This document shows, one piece after another, positions 61,420 through 64,000 of a DNA stretch of 64,000 nt (position 1 is the stretch's first letter; every line of letters begins with the position of its first letter). Location: positions 372,001 through 436,000 of the forward strand of contig JAHBZE010000001.1 of the NCBI GenBank assembly GCA_019635585.1, written 5' to 3'. Source of the DNA: Xanthobacteraceae bacterium. GTDB lineage: Bacteria; Pseudomonadota; Alphaproteobacteria; Rhizobiales; Xanthobacteraceae. A program made the position numbers and the translations under genes. A model generated the notes under the pieces. That model saw nothing but the letters and a program-made list of their open reading frames with translations. It was not told the DNA's origin and ran no database searches.

Positions 61420-62079
61420 TCACGCAACCTGCTTCGCCCGGATCACGGTCCACAACATCAGATAGATCAGGGCGCCGTTGAGGCAGTGCCATAGAAAATG
61501 CGTGCCGAGCGGAAACGCGCCGCAGATGGATGGATCGACAATCCGGAAGCTAAGAGAAAGCATGAAGAGCGCGGCAGCCGAGAGATAGGCGCCGCCGATC
61601 CAGAGCAACGCGCCGCCTTTGACGCGCAACGCGATGCCGAGAATGACCAGCGCGAACAGCACCGGAAAATAGAAGCCCGAATTGTTCAGGAAGCCCGGCG
61701 GCAGGATGCGCGGCAACAGCGCCGCCAGCCCGAGAAAGGCTACTATCCATACCGCCGTCATTACGACGCTCTGCCCGAGGAAGCGGCGCAGCGTATAAAT
61801 AAGGAATGTGACTACGAAAATTCCGATCGGAATCGAATCCGCGAATAGCCCCCAGCGGGTCGCGAAAGTATGAAACAGCGTCGAACCGATCCCGACCAGA
61901 ACCGCGAGACCGATCAAGAGCAGAATGAAGCGGTCGCCCTTGCCGTCCCGCTTCCAGAGCAGATAGGCGCCCGCAGCGGCGGCGAAGAACGCAAGGTTGC
62001 TGACCGCATTGAACGGCTCCGCCCACAAGCCCTCGTGTAGACGCTCGCAATAAAGATCGAGCGGATCGTTCCAGGCCAT
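61420..62079 (-). CDS. Ceramidase-like (CREST-type) membrane hydrolase
   Basis: A 219-residue protein with about seven membrane helices. The features DLYCERLHEGLWAEPFNAVS, GIGSTLFHTFATRWGLFADS, PIGIF and FPLGTHFLWHCLNGALIYLM match alkaline ceramidase/PF05875 proteins, including the S..H and D and late HxxxH zinc-site residues. It may hydrolyse an amide-linked lipid in the inner membrane; the actual substrate in bacteria is unknown. Confidence 0.85.
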   Translation of the reverse strand: MAWNDPLDLYCERLHEGLWAEPFNAVSNLAFFAAAAGAYLLWKRDGKGDRFILLLIGLAVLVGIGSTLFHTFATRWGLFADSIPIGIFVVTFLIYTLRRFLGQSVVMTAVWIVAFLGLAALLPRILPPGFLNNSGFYFPVLFALVILGIALRVKGGALLWIGGAYLSAAALFMLSLSFRIVDPSICGAFPLGTHFLWHCLNGALIYLMLWTVIRAKQVA

Positions 62080-62269
62080 TGCATTCTTCCCGTTATCGCC
62101 ACCGAACGGGCATATTGCCCGCCGCCATCCCGGTTTGCGAGTCCGGTCAGTGGCTTATCCCGTCTGGCTTAGGTGGCGATTCCGCGCGCTGAGGCAGCGA
62201 TTCAAGAAACCGGAAATTATCGAGTCGGAAGAATCGGATAGCGCGGTCTTTAAGAGTGCCGTCTCAGCA

Positions 62270-63862
62270 CTAGGCGGCCGCGGCCGCTTCCGGCACGGCG
62301 CTGGCCGCCGTTGCATCGGTCGCCTCGATCAGGGCGACATAGGACGAGGCTGGCAGCGGCGGCGCGAAGACATAACCTTGCGCCTGATGCACGCCCTTGC
62401 GCTGCAGATATTCGACCTGGTCGAAGCTCTCCACGCCTTCGGCGATTACTTCCATCTTCATGGTGCGCGCAAGCTCGAGCAGCGTTTCGATGATCGTCTG
62501 CGAATAGCGCTCGGTATTGATCGCGTCGATGAACAACTTGTCGATCTTGATCGCATCGACGCCAAGCTTCATCAGATAGGAAAGACCGCCGTGACCGGTT
62601 CCTACGTCGTCGATGGCGACGCGAATACCGAGCTTCTGCAAACGCTCGATGATCTCGCGTGCAAGATCGAGGTTAGGCAGCGGTTCGCGCTCGGTCACTT
62701 CGAGCACGATCTGATTCAGCCGGATTTTCGAGGAGCCAAAGATCGATTGGATCTCTTGAATGATGGAATCGTTCGCAAAGTGACCGGCGTAAAGGTTGAA
62801 CGCGATGTTCAATTTCTGGTGTTTGTGATGCGCCTCGCCTACCTCGAGGACCGTGCGTCGCATCAGCGCCTGCGTCATCGGATAGATCAGGCCCGAACGC
62901 TCCGCGAGCGGAATGAAATTCGCGGGCGATACCATGGTGCCGTCCGGCTTTCGCCAACGCGCAAGCACCTCGGCACCGATCAGCTTGCCGCTCTTGATAT
63001 CGATGGTCGGCTGGAAGAACGGCACGATCTCGCCGTTCTTGATCGCTTCGCGGAACTGCACCAGCGGGTCGCTGCGGTTACGGCGGAAATAGAGCGCGCC
63101 GAATGCAAAGGTGAGAATCGTGATCAGCGCCGAACAGAGGCGCCCAAACGTGAGAACATCGCGGTACTCTTCACCCAGCGTCGCACGGGTCCGCTCGACC
63201 ACGACCGAAATCGGGAAGCGCTCGGATTTCAAGAGTACGCCGAGCGTGCGCATGTGATCGATGCTCAGGCCCTCGTCGCCGACCGGCCGCGCGGCAACGA
63301 TTTCCGAATCCAGCGCGAGGCGAAGACTGCGGCCGTCCTGAAAATCTCCGCCGAGCGTATCGGGCACCAGAAAGTCGGCGGGCACGAGCGCGCCCAGCGG
63401 CTTCGTATTCCTCCGATCGAGGCGCAGCCGCAGCGCACGATCGTTGCGGTCGCGGAAACGAACCAGCGCAAGTTCGAAACGGCTGTCGGCAAGCGGCAGT
63501 TCGCGGGAGATCGCGCGCGGCTCGCCGCCGTCGCCGAAATTGGTGCAGAGCGTTTCGCCGCTGTCGTCGAGAACCGCGATCTCCTTGATCGGGATCGACA
63601 CGGTTGCCGCGCGGCGCATGATTTCCATCGAACGCTGATCGCAGCCTTCGACCACGGCCGAAAGATCGACCAGTGCCGCCATCGCGCCTTCGAGTCGCAC
63701 TTCCGCGAGACCGAGCGCACTATGCGCGAGGACTTCGAGTTTCGCCCGCGCGCTGCGCTCGACGTAGGCGTTGAGCGTGTACTCGACGAGTAGAATCGGC
63801 ACGCAGGCGACCGCGACGCCGCCAAGCACCACTCCAACCCACCATGCCTTCGATTTGCGCAC
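62270..63862 (-). CDS. Membrane-bound EAL-domain c-di-GMP phosphodiesterase
   Basis: A 530-residue protein with an N-terminal membrane helix (VGVVLGGVAVACVPILLVEY), a periplasmic CSS-motif-like sensor region (about 40-240, with cysteines in EGCDQRS and ETLCTNFG), a second membrane helix (LCSALITILTFAFGALYF) and a C-terminal EAL domain. The signature reads EVLARW; the further active-site parts DDVGTGHGGLSYL, AIKIDKLFI, AEGVES and QGYVFAPPL are intact, so c-di-GMP hydrolysis is likely. No GGDEF domain. The start is the GTG at 63862. A perfect CtrA box lies 50 bp upstream. Confidence 0.9.
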   Translation of the reverse strand: MRKSKAWWVGVVLGGVAVACVPILLVEYTLNAYVERSARAKLEVLAHSALGLAEVRLEGAMAALVDLSAVVEGCDQRSMEIMRRAATVSIPIKEIAVLDDSGETLCTNFGDGGEPRAISRELPLADSRFELALVRFRDRNDRALRLRLDRRNTKPLGALVPADFLVPDTLGGDFQDGRSLRLALDSEIVAARPVGDEGLSIDHMRTLGVLLKSERFPISVVVERTRATLGEEYRDVLTFGRLCSALITILTFAFGALYFRRNRSDPLVQFREAIKNGEIVPFFQPTIDIKSGKLIGAEVLARWRKPDGTMVSPANFIPLAERSGLIYPMTQALMRRTVLEVGEAHHKHQKLNIAFNLYAGHFANDSIIQEIQSIFGSSKIRLNQIVLEVTEREPLPNLDLAREIIERLQKLGIRVAIDDVGTGHGGLSYLMKLGVDAIKIDKLFIDAINTERYSQTIIETLLELARTMKMEVIAEGVESFDQVEYLQRKGVHQAQGYVFAPPLPASSYVALIEATDATAASAVPEAAAAA

Positions 63863-63911
63863 GCAATACGCCCTTGGCCCGCCCGGTTACCGACATAAGA
63901 GCGGCTGCGGA

Positions 63912-63926
63912 TTAAGGTTGCGTTAA
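63912..63926 (-). promoter_or_regulatory. CtrA box upstream of the EAL gene
   Basis: TTAA-GGTTGCG-TTAA is an exact match to the CtrA consensus TTAA-N7-TTAA, 50-64 bp before the start codon. Confidence 0.55.
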
Positions 63927-64000
63927 CGATCAAAAATCGCGCGGCGCTGGGATTTCCGGCGGGCTGCCGTCAACGCCCACTTTTTATATGTGTAGCGCGA

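Noticed and set aside
62135-63793. Long plus-strand open frame opposite the EAL gene
   Set aside because: The EAL protein on the minus strand has all its motifs; the plus-strand product has the typical Arg/His-rich composition of an antisense frame.
1-64000. tRNA, rRNA, CRISPR, prophage and transposase genes
   Set aside because: Looked for by eye on both strands and not found; a covariance or profile search would be needed to exclude small RNAs fully.

Overview
The window is chromosomal DNA from a GC-rich alphaproteobacterium, most likely a Hyphomicrobiales member close to the Bradyrhizobiaceae/Xanthobacteraceae. Support comes from the complex I accessory subunit NDUFA12, a long alphaproteobacterial RNase E with a split S1 domain, a B12-dependent ribonucleotide reductase, the aroQ-accB-accC-aat-DUF2155 neighbourhood, and CtrA-type TTAA-N7-TTAA boxes. 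The genus cannot be fixed from sequence alone. No rRNA, tRNA, CRISPR array, integrase or transposase gene was recognised.

Layout. 1-3.2 kb: N-terminal end of an AsmA/DUF3971-like protein, a Bcp peroxiredoxin, a membrane-anchored M23 (LytM-like) peptidase, a structured intergenic segment and two small genes. 3.3-10 kb: a fatty-acid module (fadD, DUF1330, TetR regulator, a 2,4-dienoyl-CoA-reductase-like SDR), an RMD1/DUF155 membrane protein and exported proteins of unknown function. 11-15.4 kb: a FAH-domain/ketopantoate-reductase fusion, an MFS drug transporter, and prfB with its programmed +1 frameshift. 15.5-28 kb: cell-envelope genes (PBP1A, a ceramide-glucosyltransferase-like GT, a TPR protein, an AmiC-type amidase) ending in rne. 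28-36 kb: an SH3 protein, an aminotransferase, an M48/TPR protease with a DsbA-like oxidase, then aroQ-accB-accC-aat against DUF2155. 36-42.7 kb: an L,D-transpeptidase and a metal locus (ZnuA-like binding protein, ZnuD-like TonB receptor behind a striking dyad operator, divergent CDF exporter). 42.7-48.5 kb: NDUFA12, a membrane/coiled-coil protein and nrdJ. 48.6-50.6 kb: an AT-richer, foreign-looking three-gene ParA cassette. 50.8-64 kb: an SRAP/YedK protein, many small exported or membrane proteins, a membrane-anchored nuclease, a KTSC protein, an amidase, a crotonase gene broken by one in-frame stop, a ceramidase-like membrane protein and a CtrA-box-linked EAL phosphodiesterase.

How the genes fit together. 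Most of the window is housekeeping: envelope synthesis and remodelling (PBP1A, AmiC, M23, LD-transpeptidase, M48, DsbA), RNA decay (RNase E), translation and protein turnover (RF2, Aat), fatty-acid synthesis and activation (AccB/AccC, FadD, dienoyl reductase, crotonases), dNTP supply (NrdJ) and zinc handling. CtrA-like boxes lie before the M23 peptidase, between amiC and rne, and before the EAL gene, which suggests that cell separation and c-di-GMP turnover are tied to the cell cycle.

The best candidate for an undescribed system is the three-gene ParA cassette at 48585-50632. It encodes a ParA/MinD ATPase, a small basic helical protein and a helical protein with a DUF5677/HEPN-like look. The genes are tightly coupled by 1-nt spacing and a 14-nt overlap, and the cassette sits between a bidirectional terminator and the SRAP gene. 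Other points worth following are the ZnuD-like operator, a minus-strand terminator with no gene before it, two candidate structured RNAs, and the single-stop crotonase pseudogene.
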